A DNA stretch of 64,000 nucleotides from Oikopleura dioica (GCA_907165135.1 OU015568.1:1620501-1684500), one strand, 5' to 3'. Positions 10,439 through 21,540 are shown, numbered from the stretch's first letter. Notes: generated by a model from the sequence alone, not told the origin. Numbers and translations are program-made.

Positions 10439-13400
10439 ATGAGAGGATTTTACTTCGTCTTAGCGACGCTAGGAATTGTTTATTGCGCCGAAAATTATCG
10501 GTACTTTCCAGGTAACAATCAGCCTTTCTATAGTTTGCAAATATTTTGGTCAACAAACAATTTGATAGTTAAAGAGTACAGATAGTTTTCATCAGAGTGA
10601 ACATAGGGATGTGACTACATCGCCGATTTCCTTATTAATAATAACTTTTTATTATTAAAAAGTTAACGGTATTATTCGTCATCATTAGACCATTTTGTTC
10701 TTAAGAACTACTACTAAAGTCTTTTTCAAACGAAAACAGAACTTCCAAATAGACGATTTTCAATCAAAAACCAGAAAATCTCATTTTTATGAAATTGTCT
10801 AGATTTTCCATATAAGCGACTGAATTCGTTTATAAAATCAGATTAGAGAAAATTAGTTGATTGACAAGGATTTTTCATGGATATTTTTTATGACGACAAA
10901 TATCACACTAATAAATATAAATTTCGTTTACATTATTAAAGAAAAGGTCATCCGTATTTATAACATTTGTCATTTTATCGAGAATATTTTCTGAAAGTCT
11001 ATCTTGAGAAAGCCGTATCTGTTCTGGAATTATTCCAAGCAGTAAAATCGGAAGTAAGTCGGTAATACAAAGTAATCTTCTATCAAATATGCTTCTCGCA
11101 TACGCCTTTGCTGAGTATTGGCTCAGCAGGCAGAGAACAAGAGGCCGCTGTTTCCTGGATTGATTCCACCGTGTCTCAAGAATAATGAGCAGCTTACCGC
11201 TCGCAATACCCAAGTTCAAATAGATCCATTATGGCTTTCATATTTGATCTATTTGACATCTCGTAACGGATTTATTATGGCTGCGATAATCAGCAGATGG
11301 CCTTTTCAGTAGAATAAAAAATATTTTATAATAAACTTAAAAGCTCTATACGAAAAACAACCCTCATCGGAGGATGTAAAAAAAATTTTCTTAGACAGAA
11401 ATGAAAACATCCAATGCACCGAAAAATGGACAGAACCGCTTCGCCGAGAAATGGGCCGTGCTATGAATGCCCTGTTCAGAGGCGTTCAACAACAAAATCA
11501 TCCCTGTATTCCTGAAATGTCGAATCTTCACTGCAAAGACTTGGGAATGGTGACCGGAAAACGAGGGAGAGAAAAAATGGTGCAGCAGTGCATAACGCAA
11601 GTCAAAACGCATCCTACGTACAAAGGAGTTTATGATGTTCGTGACTATGACCCCACCGAAGAACGAGGCGGTGTCAAGTGTTACTTTTTATTCAAGCTCA
11701 AGTAAGTTCTCGAGTAGGACGTAGACTTCGCGACTCCATTTTTCTTTATATTATTTTTCAGAACGTATCGACGAAAGAATGGCATCAAACGATCTCGACT
11801 TTTGACCAAACACATTCTGAACAAATGTCAACGAAAAGACCGTTACAGGCGACATTTCTGGTCTGTCTGGGGAAGATGGGGTCAGTGCTCGCAATCATGC
11901 GGCAATGCTGTAAAAATGCGAACGTAAGCAATCTTTTTGTCAAGTTCTTCTCTGAATAGAAACGGCACTCTTTTATGTGCGAGCAAGTTGAACATACCTC
12001 TTTAGCCGAACTTGCTCAAGCGGAGATGGCGGGTGCAGAGGAAACGAGTTTGAACAAAAGAAGTGTCCTTACTCACCTTGTCCAACTGTCAGGTACAATA
12101 AAAGCTGTGGATTAGTCGAAAATCTGAATGCCATTGACGCCCCGTTCTCAGGGAATCAGACTCATCAAGTCGGAAAGCTTTAAATCTGAGAGGGGAGACC
12201 TACCGGACAGCGATTTCAGATTGACCTCTTTTTTCATTCGTCATTTTTGATTCTGGTCGTTGATTTATTATTTGAAGGCCGACAGTTCCAGCATATCAAT
12301 ACGTGACGACATGGACATCTTGGACCGAATGGACCAGCTGCTCTAGAAAATGTGGAAAGGGCGTTCAAACTCGCACTCGAAAATGCCTCGGTGCTAAATG
12401 CCCTGGCTTGTCGAAAATCTCAAGGTCTTGTGTGGGAAGATCTTGCAATCAGAATCATTTCTCGGGTTCTAGCTCATCGTCTCGGTATCCAAAGTTAGTA
12501 AATATAAAGGCTTATAAAGCATATTTAATATTCCTTTAGTGATGATAGCCAGTGGTTCTCCTATTCTAGCGCCGAGCGCAAAAGGTGAGCGAAAATTCCA
12601 AGGAGGAACTCTTAATATGACTAATCGATACTAACCTTTACTAACACAACTTACAGTACTACCACTTCCTCCCCTCGTCATGTGACCTCAAACCCGAACT
12701 TCAGTAACTGCGGAGCGCTGGAATCCTGTGGACACGGCGTGTGCAAACGAAATTGGTACGGCGCGCAGGAGAGGTCAATACAGCTGCTTTTATTCTTATT
12801 TCCCCCTTCTGAATTGTCTTCTTGTTGAATTTGTAGCTTTTAGCAAGGGGCTTCCGTAGGCTTATTCAAAAGTTCAAAATATGAAAGACAATTTTGACCG
12901 ATCATCAAGTACTGTGATTGCTACCCTGGCACGGAGATTCTTGGAAATGGCTATTGTCAACTAATAAAGTCGGTCACTCAGAAGCCAACAACAAAACCGC
13001 CTCTAACCACCATCAAAACTTTGAAACCTGAATATGGTAAATCAATATTTAATTCATTCCTACTTTCATGTTAGCGAAAATTCCTCGAGTATCATCCGAT
13101 TGTTCGACAAATTCTTTCCTCGACTCTTTCAACAGAATCCTTTCAAGGGATGAGTGCCTGAGAATGCTCCACAAACGTAGGTTCTTCAAATTCTCCTCCC
13201 ATTCATTTTTCTTCTAAGAAAACTATCCAAAGAACACTTCCGACTGCGTCAACTACAATTACTACAGCGGCCTTGTTCTCTTGTCAAAGTCGAATTGCCT
13301 AGCTGCTTTGGATGGAATCGAAAATTATGCCATTTCGCACAGAAGAAAAGTCTTTCACAAAGGTAGAGTTGTATGATCTCTTCGTTGATTTCATCGTTTT

Positions 13401-13824
13401 TCTTTTCAGATCCAGTTGACTTGTCGGATTGCAAGAGATACGATTTCTATCTGAATAGGGTGTTGCTATCTGAATCTGAATGTGAAGAATATGTTCAAGC
13501 TCATACAAAAGAAATGTGTAAGTTTAAAACTGTATTCAGGAGACTGTTATATGAAAAACGAAAAAGTCCTCCCACACCGGGAATCGAACCCGGGCCGTCG
13601 GAGTGAAAATCCGAAATCCTAACCCCTAGACCATGTGGGACTGGAGATAGGGCTAAGCTAAATCAGACAGTATCGATCAAAAATTTCTAGCGTATATTCC
13701 GAGAAGCAAAGATGAATGTTACGAATTCGAATTTTACACCGACGAAGGCTACATTTTCTCAACGGATGAGTGTCTCGCAATGGTGAACAACAGAAAACTA
13801 GCTGAACGATTTGCCAAAGACTAA
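10439..13824 (+). CDS. Secreted TSP1- and EGF-domain protein with four C-terminal Cys modules (538 aa)
   Basis: Twelve exons: 10439-10511, 11395-11701, 11762-11923, 12006-12092, 12278-12493, 12540-12584, 12657-12768, 12910-13036, 13075-13176, 13219-13362, 13410-13517 and 13691-13824. Exon 1 encodes a signal peptide (MRGFYFVLATLGIVYC). Two thrombospondin type-1 repeats follow: FWSVWGRWGQCSQSCG at about 157 and TWTSWTEWTSCSRKCG at about 219. An EGF-like domain with six Cys lies at about 300-345. Exons 9-12 each encode one copy of a ~40-residue module with a Cys near the start, an aromatic pair, then (D/E)xC. The intron after exon 7 must start GA for the frame and the EGF cysteines to hold. Probably an extracellular matrix or adhesion protein; function is inferred only. 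Confidence 0.85.
13570..13640 (-). tRNA. tRNA-Glu (anticodon TTC)
   Basis: The minus strand reads TCCCACATGGTCTAGGGGTT at the 5' end, with a 7-bp acceptor stem (TCCCACA/TGTGGGA). The anticodon loop is TTTTCAC with anticodon TTC, and the T arm is GGCCCGGGTTCGATTCCCGG. It closely matches metazoan tRNA-Glu. It lies in the last intron of the TSP1/EGF gene, antisense to it. A- and B-box promoter sequences are intact. Confidence 0.95.
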
Positions 13825-14376
13825 GAAATGTCCATTCTGCAGCATTATTATTTGAAGAACAGCATAGTCATTTGACTTGAATCTTGTTTCAAAGTTCAGA
13901 AATTATTTCCTGATCAGTTCTTTCTCGATTCAGAGAGTCATAAAAATTCATATTTCAAACTTTGAACAATATTTTTTAGAAGACAACTCTTTACGAAAAA
14001 TAGCCTTCGATCATTTTTAATCATGATCATTGCTAATTTTAACAAGCCGAAGTGCCACCAAAAAGAATTACGGTGAAATACGTATTTCACTAGGATGATG
14101 AATTAATGTAAGCGAAGAGCGTTGAATTCAAGGAATACAGACTTTTAATGGAGCTTCGAGAAAGAAGCTTGTTTTAACGATAAGTTCTCGGAGGATTATT
14201 TTATTTTTCACTGAGCTCTCGTTAAAAAAATCATTATTGATACAGGTAATTTGCGGCTACATTAGCGGATTAATCTCTTTTGCCCCTCAAGGACTCGGTA
14301 AGTAGTATACGATCAGGTTTAATTTATTTCCGCTTTATTTTTTCTCAGCCTTATTTTGACTTCTTTATTTACAAGT
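13825..14376. other. Convergent 3' intergenic region
   Basis: About 550 AT-rich bases between the 3' ends of the TSP1/EGF gene (plus) and the secreted-protein gene (minus). No coding or repeat signal was found. A polyadenylation signal for the minus gene (AATAAA on the minus strand) sits near 14361. Confidence 0.5.
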
Positions 14377-15150
14377 TCAGCAGGATCCAATTCGATTTCT
14401 CAGGACTTCCCACCTTCCAGCCGCGTGTGTATCCGATTCGCGATAACAAGTGGCAGCAGTATTTGGCTGTGCCATTTTTCTCTTTCCTTCCTTATCGCAA
14501 AGTGCCATGCAAACAACCTTCTTCCCCTTTTTCTTTGATCGGCAAAATTTTCCATCGAAGCTGTCCAACGGATCCTCCGATGCGGCACATGGATCGTCGC
14601 TGTTTCTAGCGCTGCAGGGGCAAATCATTATCCAAGCGAAAATCTCGTCTGTTGAACTGATTGATTTTCTCGTCATGAATTGAAGATTCAGTTCAATAAG
14701 AGTATTGCCATATCCAAACGATGATTCTTTCTGAAAAAAATACAGTAAGCTTTTTTCCCTCAGCTGCTGGTTATCGAAATGAAAAATAAGCCTATTCAAA
14801 AGAAGATAGCAGGTCCTTGCGCTAAGGGCCGCCTGACCTACCGGAAGAGATATTTTATAGATAAAGCTCTCTCCTTCTTCCTTCCAGTAAGCTACTTTTC
14901 TTTCAGTAAAGTCCACTTTTTCTCTGAACGCGATGTATAAGTTGTCTTCGCTTGTGAACCAATAACCATCAAAAACTTCATTCAAATCAACTTTAATTTT
15001 CGCATCGAAGCAACTTCCACAAGACTCGTTTTTCGAAGCCCCAATCCAAGTATTTTTCGTCAAATAAGCACAGTATCTCGATCTGTTTGAACACTTTCTC
15101 GAATCTGCAATTACAGAGGAAAAAAGCGCTAGAATTCTCCAGACACACAT
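14377..15150 (-). CDS. Secreted Cys-rich protein, unknown family
   Basis: An open frame of 257 codons from ATG 15150. It begins with a signal peptide (MCVWRILALFSSVIA) and a Cys-rich N-terminal part (CSNRSRYCAYL; SCGSCFDAKI). The middle is aromatic-rich (GYWFTSEDNLYIAF). The C-terminal part has paired cysteines (CMALC, TCYRES, RIGSC). A putative 111-bp intron (GTAGGT at 14841 to CAG at 14731) lies inside the frame without changing phase. It may or may not be spliced. AATAAA follows the stop. No family recognised. Confidence 0.6.
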   Translation of the reverse strand: MCVWRILALFSSVIADSRKCSNRSRYCAYLTKNTWIGASKNESCGSCFDAKIKVDLNEVFDGYWFTSEDNLYIAFREKVDFTERKVAYWKEEGESFIYKISLPVGQAALSARTCYLLLNRLIFHFDNQQLREKSLLYFFQKESSFGYGNTLIELNLQFMTRKSISSTDEIFAWIMICPCSARNSDDPCAASEDPLDSFDGKFCRSKKKGKKVVCMALCDKEGKRKMAQPNTAATCYRESDTHAAGRWEVLRNRIGSC

Positions 15151-15338
15151 TTTAGACAGGATAATTCTCTATTTTATCGGCTCCGAACGCTTTTGAAAAA
15201 AGGTTTGACATTTTCGTGACAAGCTCTGAGGGCGCGCAAGGGTACTATCAACTTGACACATTGCTGAATAAATATAAAATAGCTGCTTACGGGAAGCATT
15301 TTGGGAAATTATAAAATGGATTTTTTAACAAAAGTTAA

Positions 15339-15861
15339 CCTTACGCCGCCAAGTGTGCCATATATGGCACCGAGATTTAAAAACGCCTGTAACTTATTTT
15401 TAACTTGGAGTAGAAGTTTCGCCGACCCCCCTTTATACCCCTACTTTTCGCTCAACTTTCACGTGGTAGACCTTTGGTTTGGTTAGCTTCGCTACAAATT
15501 CGTCAGAATAGCGAATTTAGCTTCGCTACTCGTGTGCCATATATGGCACAAGAATGTATTGCGATGTGCCAAATATGGCACATTTGGCGGCGGTGGGACT
15601 TTTTTTCGCCGAAAATGCATTGTAAGAAATTCTCCCTTATAAGAGGAACATTAACATTGCCGAGATCAATAAGATGTCATTTGATGTCATATAATGTCAA
15701 ATGTCTTACATTTGTAATGTTGGCATAAAATTTTATTTTTTCTACATCTACAGCCGGCTTTTCGACACATGTGCCATATTTGGCACATAGAATACACTGC
15801 AATGTGCCATATATGGCACATTTGGCGGCGGGGGGTGAATTTCGGGTTTGGCGGCGTAAGG
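15339..15861. mobile_element. piggyBac-like non-autonomous element (523 bp) flanked by TTAA
   Basis: TTAA sits at 15335-15338 and 15862-15865. The ends between them are inverted repeats starting CCTTACGCCGCCAA. TTAA target duplication is diagnostic of piggyBac-type transposons. Inside are five copies of a 16-bp palindrome, GTGCCATATATGGCAC or variants, at 15355, 15534, 15566, 15771 and 15804. There is no transposase ORF. Confidence 0.75.
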
Positions 15862-15865
15862 TTAA

Positions 15866-16657
15866 CAATTATGCTTTCATATTTATTAAGAAACATATTC
15901 GGAGAAGATATTTTAATTATCATACATATCATATACATATCATATTGTATGTCGATCTCAATCTTCTTTTTCGTGAATAAATCGTTGGAAGGGATAAGCC
16001 GAAAGAGCAGCTAAAAATATAATTTGTTGGATTGTTTGCCCAATACTTTTATAAATGAAGTGGTCTGATGAAAAAACGAACCTGGATATAGATAAATCGC
16101 GGCGGGAATGAGTTTCAGCGCTAATTGAATATTTTGATACGAAATTCGTTGATGCCAGAACTGGATCAGTAGCACGGCAGACGCATAAAGAGGACTACGC
16201 AGAATGATTATATTTTAATCTTGGCAGACGGTATACCATTCGTAAGAAGAGTGAAACACGCAAATGACCCAAAAGGTTAATCGCAGAAAAGTCAAAGCAA
16301 AAACTGTATTTGACGTGAGGTTTTCAAGTCCAACAGATTGAAGGAGTTCAGACAGCTCATACGATAAAACTGAATACTGTATTATCCTTTATTTATTTTT
16401 ATTGCCTTCTTACTATCAGAATTCTACGAGACTTATATTTCAACCTTTCAAAAGTTCAATTTTGAGTATCATAATAATAAACTCATAATTGAAGCCTCTT
16501 TAATTTTGAACTCAAAATTTCAAATTTGGCAGCCCCTTCAAAAGAAAATTCTGAAAGCCCCCCAATTTCTTCAGAAATAAACTAAATATTTAAGAAAAAG
16601 TGACTAAACTGTCACATTTAATACGTCAGTGATGAGTACAAGTCTAATTTTTCTTCG
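15866..16657. other. Intergenic AT-rich interval
   Basis: No gene or RNA recognised. Short ORFs here lack splice or homology support. Confidence 0.45.
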
Positions 16658-17041
16658 CTAAGAGGGCTTACCTGCGACCTGTGTCAGGGAAATTAGCTTC
16701 AAAGAGACGAAGACGGCGTATGAAGGTGAACCTTCTCTGATGAGATTGTTATTGCGCTTAATGAGGTTACTGTAAATGTGATACTTTTTATGAGAAACGT
16801 CAACAACAGTTTGTTCAATGTCTTTGCAATAATATAATATCATTGTAATTAAGACTATATGTTGAGGGGTTGCTAAAATGAATCCCCAAGTACCATAAAG
16901 TACCAAATTGGTATGTAAAGCATATTTATGATTGGAAATATTTTTTGACTTAGCAGTTCTCCTTGCCCTACATTTGATAATTGCCCGTTCATGTTTCCCC
17001 TCAGTAAGGACATTTACTAGCAGACTGATCCGCCTGAGCAC
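16658..17041 (-). CDS. Possible exon of a multi-pass membrane protein
   Basis: An open minus-strand frame of 127 codons contains a hydrophobic segment (YGTWGFILATPQHIVLITMI) after a basic stretch (KCRARRTAKSKN). It ends close to a good splice donor (GCAG|GTAAGCC at about 16672). The arrangement is loosely like loop 3 and helix 6 of a rhodopsin-type receptor, but no conserved motif is present and I found no neighbouring exons. It could equally be a chance ORF. Confidence 0.2.
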   Translation of the reverse strand: MLRRISLLVNVLTEGKHERAIIKCRARRTAKSKNISNHKYALHTNLVLYGTWGFILATPQHIVLITMILYYCKDIEQTVVDVSHKKYHIYSNLIKRNNNLIREGSPSYAVFVSLKLISLTQVAGKPS

Positions 17042-17426
17042 GAGCCACTTTTTTACGTAAAGAGTCTCAATTTGGCAGCAGGAGTAAAAGGGCGCAGCGG
17101 CGCTCGATCTGCTCTTCGTAGTCTGATCCTACCTTTATATCGCTCTCCGCGACCATTGAAAGCCCTTAAAATCAGGATTCAATAAAACGAACTAAAAGAG
17201 AAAGTTGTCTTTTTTTTACCTGAAATACTCAGCCACCAAGAAACTTGAGAAAATGCGTCTGAAGAAATGAATAGAAATCTTTTTTCTTTTCGTTAAAAAT
17301 TTACCTGTCGAAAATCCTCGGAAACAATGCTCTAAGAAGAGGCAGAGAAGAATAAAAATTAAGGAGCGGCCTGGAGAACGGTCGAACTTATGAGAGAGTT
17401 GGGAATACTTGGCGAAAGAAGATAGT

Positions 17427-17848
17427 ATGGAACATGAAAAACTTGTATTTTTAGGTACACAAACATGCGTATTCGTATAAAATGCTTTCATTAATTATTC
17501 AGCGCTCATTTTCGGACTTATACTTGGAGTCGGCTCATTTATTTTGTATATTTATTGGTCCGCCGAGGAATCTACCAGGCAAGGTCAAGCTTTTTACCCG
17601 CGCTTGCTTTCATTATTTTTGAAGCAGCCTTTTTTAATTGACCTCAAAGAAGTCGAGATGCGGCAAATTCATATTCAGTAAACCGCGAGTCTTCGTTTTA
17701 CAAACAAATAAAAGCCGAGACCTACAGTTTTGAGAGGTCGAATTCGACGCGAAATGGCTCCCTGGAAATAAATACGAATGCGATTGTTCTAGTGCCAAGG
17801 GATAGCTGTACTGATCATGATCATGTCGTGACCCACATTATTCCATGA
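17427..17848 (+). CDS. Small type-III-like membrane protein (92 aa)
   Basis: Three exons, 17427-17454, 17503-17583 and 17679-17848, join in phase 1 with short GT-AG introns. The first nine residues are followed by one hydrophobic segment (ALIFGLILGVGSFILYIYW), then a hydrophilic tail with possible N-glycosylation sites (NST, NGS). The short N-terminus and single segment suggest a signal anchor. Family unknown. Confidence 0.55.
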
Positions 17849-18039
17849 AGGTAGGAACATAGGCAAGAATTAGGTTGAATTACTGTCATCTTGTTTTTAG
17901 ACAAGTTCAACCAATTTTTCTTCGCAATCGACGCAAATCTGTATAATCCGCCATTCGCCACTCTTTTTCCTGAATACTGAGCAAGCTAAGAAACGGGTTC
18001 AAAAAAGATCGTCATTGAAATGATCTCATAAACTATTGA

Positions 18040-18165
18040 TCATTTCGTAGAATCGGTGTTAATTTTTAAATGAATCTTATGAACCCGTTTTCTGAAGAAT
18101 TCAATAGCTGGAGGAGCAATAGCAATGTAAAAACCTCCGTAATAGCCTCTTGAATAATAAATCAT
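18040..18165 (-). CDS. Possible small protein behind a splice or trans-splice acceptor
   Basis: A short minus-strand frame, MIYYSRGYYGGFYIAIAP and onward for 41 residues to a stop at 18040, starts two bases after a strong acceptor (TTTGACAG). A typical donor (GTAAGTAATC) lies 31 bp upstream, but joining the two does not preserve an upstream frame. Spliced-leader trans-splicing to this acceptor would give a capped mRNA. Weak evidence. Confidence 0.25.
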   Translation of the reverse strand: MIYYSRGYYGGFYIAIAPPAIEFFRKRVHKIHLKINTDSTK

Positions 18166-18298
18166 TTCTGTCAAAGATTTTTTGAAGAGATTACTTACTG
18201 TTGCATGATTATTTCTGCCAGTTCTGTATATTTGGTTGCGGAATAATAGATCTTTCCAAAAAAGAAGCACCAAACCTAATAATGACAGTCATTATTAG

Positions 18299-18565
18299 TA
18301 GGGAGGGGACACAAAAAAGATTTTGGTACCATTAGATCCAGAATCAAATTCTCTATCACATATCCGAGAATAAAAAAAATCCGTCTTCATTCGACGATTT
18401 TGGCATTTTTGGCACTTTCAATGGCGATTTTCATCACGTGACAATTAAAATTGAATTTTTTTTTTTCAAGAATTTTTTTTTGGTTGACCATAAAAAATCT
18501 TTTACCAAAAATTTTTTATCATTGCTCCTACGAGTAAAAAGTCCATTTTTTGTATCCCCACCCTA
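18299..18565. mobile_element. Short hAT-like MITE (267 bp)
   Basis: Imperfect inverted ends TAGGGAGGGGACACAAAAAA (18299) and the complement of TAGGGTGGGGATACAAAAAA (ending 18565) differ at two positions. They are flanked by the 8-bp direct repeat ATTATTAG at 18291-18298 and 18566-18573. Eight-base duplications and TAGGG ends fit the hAT superfamily. The interior is non-coding and A/T-run rich. Confidence 0.7.
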
Positions 18566-18573
18566 ATTATTAG

Positions 18574-19273
18574 TCTGTTGATTTTTCTACTAAAATTGAA
18601 GGAGGGGGTGGCTCGAATCGAAAAAAATTGGCCAAAATTTTGGTCAGATTTTACACCAATCAGAATAGCGCTTTCAGCTAATCGGCCAATCAAATTCTAT
18701 CAAAAAAAAAACTATTTTTTGTAGAAATTTTTGTCGACTCAAACCCAATAATTCGATTAAAAATGGTCATTTTTTAAATTAAGCGCTCAGAAAATAATAA
18801 AATTGGAATTTGATGATGCTTACAAATAGTCTGGAAGAGAAAAGAAAGACTCTATTATAAGTCGTCGTTTCCAAATGATTGTATCCTTTTCTCCAAGCAT
18901 TTGCAGTCTCTGGAATGTACTCTCCCATTTTTAATTTTCCGAAATTTTGAGATTTCTTTATTAAAGTTTACGTCGAAGGGGACGTGCCTCGGTAAACAGA
19001 AAAAAGCAAAGTCTTCGCCAGTTTATGATTTGTTCAGCAAATTAGCACTTGAACTCGCCCAAGACCACAAGCTCGATTTCATGAGGGTTGAAAAAGCCGC
19101 GTTTACAACGGGAAAATCAACCATAATTCCACAGAAGAAAATCCACAAAACCAGAGTTTTTTCGGTTTTCAAGAATACACATTTCATTTTCCCGGCTCAT
19201 TAACCTGCCCATAAAATCAACCCTTCAAAGAAAGAGCTCATCCCTGAGACCTTGAGAGGCAAAGAAGAGGAGG
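18574..19273. other. Intergenic; no supported gene
   Basis: A plus-strand ORF at 18901-19203 is open for 100 codons, but it has no splice context that extends it and no recognised motif. I leave it uncalled. Confidence 0.4.
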
Positions 19274-20129
19274 ATGTCGTGGAAGTTTATTACTCGTAAA
19301 AAGGCACATAGTCCATCAAAATTTCACATTTTCTCATTTTCAAAAACACGCTAGAAATTTCAAAATGAATCCTTTTTTCGCTGCAGGAACTGTTATTTTA
19401 ATACAGACGATGAAGAGTTGCATTGTTTTGGGTCACTTGTTGAAGAAAGAAGATAAGGAAGAGTGTGATTTCTACGTCATTTCGCTGAATTTGTAAGTTT
19501 TTCTTGATAAATATTGCAATTATCTGCAATTTCACTTCTAGCTGCTGTTTGATTTCGATGCTTCTTTCGATTCCGATTGTTTCTAACTTTGGCGATTTTC
19601 GAAAGATGATGCCTCTGGCGACGGAGTTTACTTTTGGAGTCAATTTTCTTGTGATTACCTCATGCTTACAGTCGTTTTCCAGCTGTTTTGATACAGGCAA
19701 AGATTTCAGATATTGAATTTTTTAAAAGTTTCAAGAATTTTATTCAAAAATCTTCCAGAAGACAGCTTGAATTCCGTCATTATCCCAATAAATATCGATA
19801 TTTTGCTAATAATGGTTTCAATTGTTAGTATCATTCGAATATTCGGGTATAAAAAACCATAAAAGACACTAATCTACGGACTCATAATCGTGATCTGGTA
19901 CACTGGGCAAAAATACAAGTCGCTGCAACAAGAACTCTCGAAGAACTCGACAATGTGGATAACTCCTTCAGTTTCTTCGCTCTCAAAACATGATCAGATC
20001 AAGAATTTGGACGGTTCTACCGGTGATTTCGCCATAACAAGAAACTCGCTTGCCTTTCATGCTGAAAATGCAGATCGTCTGTTGAAGGAACTGATCTTGA
20101 AAACGCCCTTTTCGGGGGTTAATTTTTGA
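19274..20129 (+). CDS. Four-pass membrane protein (203 aa)
   Basis: Five exons: 19274-19295, 19387-19492, 19542-19696, 19759-19823 and 19866-20129, in continuous phase. The intron after exon 3 is GC-AG. The 42-bp intron after exon 4 removes an in-frame TAA. Four hydrophobic segments are seen: VILIQTMKSCIVLG, CCLISMLLSIPIV, FTFGVNFLVITSC and IDILLIMVSITLIYGLIIVIW. A cytosolic tail of about 70 residues follows. An alternative start at 19366 (MNPFFAAG) reads straight into exon 2. The last exon is duplicated at 21015-21166. Family unknown; the topology resembles claudin/MARVEL/TMEM-type tetraspans but motifs are lacking. Confidence 0.6.
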
Positions 20130-20399
20130 TGATCATTTTGAAAGACTTTTGAATCAAAAACTGAAATTTAAAACCATTAAAACTTCAAAAAACTGTAAAA
20201 TAAATTCTATAAAAGAAAAAGCAGGAATATTCTAGAACTAATTTCTCTGACAAAAGGCCTAGATCTGTAAAGATCCCCTCAAAAATTGATCTTTTGTCAT
20301 TGAGACGGATGTTTAACTCAAACAAAGGGAGAACACTAAGAGGAAACGCATAAAAACTGAGTGACTATCTCCAATAGCCGGCATTACAACTAGAGAAAG

Positions 20400-20731
20400 A
20401 TGGCATCGCAATTTATTCAAATAGCCTTGGAAGCCGACAAAGTCGTCGTCTTTTCCAAGTCTTACTGTCCTTACTGCAAGAAAGCGAAGGATGCTTTGAA
20501 GCGAGCGAATATTCCTTTCAAAGCTTATGAGATCGAAAATCGCTCAGGTACAACAAAAACGCAACGCTCTTTCCAAACAAATTTAAAGATTGCGCCGCCA
20601 TCCAAGCTGAATTCCGAAAAATGACAGGCGCTCAGTCCGTCCCTCGAGTCTTCATCAATGGCAAGTTCTTCGGCGGTGGCGACGAAACAGCAGCTGGAGT
20701 CAACTCTGGAAAGCTTCAAAAACTCCTTTAA
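20400..20731 (+). CDS. GLRX: Glutaredoxin, copy 1 (96 aa)
   Basis: Exons 20400-20547 and 20589-20731. It is a classical dithiol glutaredoxin with active site YCPYCKKAK at about residues 22-30, the cis-Pro loop SVPRVFINGKF and the glutathione-binding GGGDE. It reduces protein-glutathione mixed disulfides in the cytosol using GSH. It is the first of two tandem copies, and copy 2 at 21541 differs at a few residues. No targeting peptide is seen. Confidence 0.95.
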
Positions 20732-20768
20732 TAATCTGCTTCTTACATGGGCGCTTTAATAAATTTTA

Positions 20769-20966
20769 TTACAGAAAGCATTGTTCTTCACAGGATTTCA
20801 TGCAGAAATCAGCTTCTACTTTGAAAACTATTGCATGTTTAGTATCTTCATTGAGTTCATCAACGACTCTTGCTTCTCGAAGCTCTCTGAAATTGAAAAC
20901 TTGGACATGAGATGAAGCAATCATGATTTCAGATGATAACACTGCAGCAGAACCAAATCGAACAAC
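20769..20966 (-). pseudogene. Orphan duplicate of the kelch-gene terminal exon
   Basis: This 198-bp segment is the same length as the last exon of the kelch gene (21916-22113). It keeps the acceptor (ACAATTTAG), an open frame (VVRFGSAAVLSSEIM..., ending EEQCFL) and the stop. It arose with the tandem duplication that copied glutaredoxin. It could be a dead remnant or an alternative terminal exon reached by skipping the nearer one. Confidence 0.7.
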
Positions 20967-21014
20967 CTAAATTGTATCAAATTTTAAGTGATCCTTCGAA
21001 TCAGTTTCAGAATT

Positions 21015-21166
21015 CAGTTTCGTCGCTCTCAAAACACGATCAGATCAAGAATTCGGACGATTCTACCGCTTATTTCGCCATAACAAGAAACTGGCTTGCC
21101 TTTCATGCTGATTGTCTGTTGAAAGAAATGATCTTGAAGACGCCCTTTTCGGGGGTTTATTTTTGA
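21015..21166 (+). pseudogene. Orphan duplicate of the last exon of the four-pass protein
   Basis: SVSSLSKHDQIKNSDDSTAY and the ending LKTPFSGVYF match exon 5 of the 19274-20129 gene, with the same stop position. The upstream part of the exon and the membrane segments are missing. The junction between the two duplicated units falls at about 20990-21015. Confidence 0.7.
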
Positions 21167-21540
21167 TGATCATTTTGAAAGAATTTTCAATCAAAAACTG
21201 AGATTTAAAGCTGTCAAAACTTCAAGAAAACTGTAAATAAACTCTTTAAAAAAATTTCTAGAACTATTTTCTTTGACAAAAGGCCTTGATCTGAAAAGAT
21301 CCCCCAAAAAATGATCTTTTGTCATTGAGACGGATGTTTAACTAAAACAAAGGGAGATAAAAGGGGGAGGGGGTCACAGTTTTAACGGGCAAATTTTTCT
21401 CGAGGCCCACAATTATAACGGCATCAATATTCTCCCCGAGCACACTAAGTTTACGGGTTTTAGATTCTCGAAATGAATAAGAGGAAACGCATAAAAACTG
21501 AGTGACTATCTCCGTCAGCCGGCACTACAACAAGAGAGAG

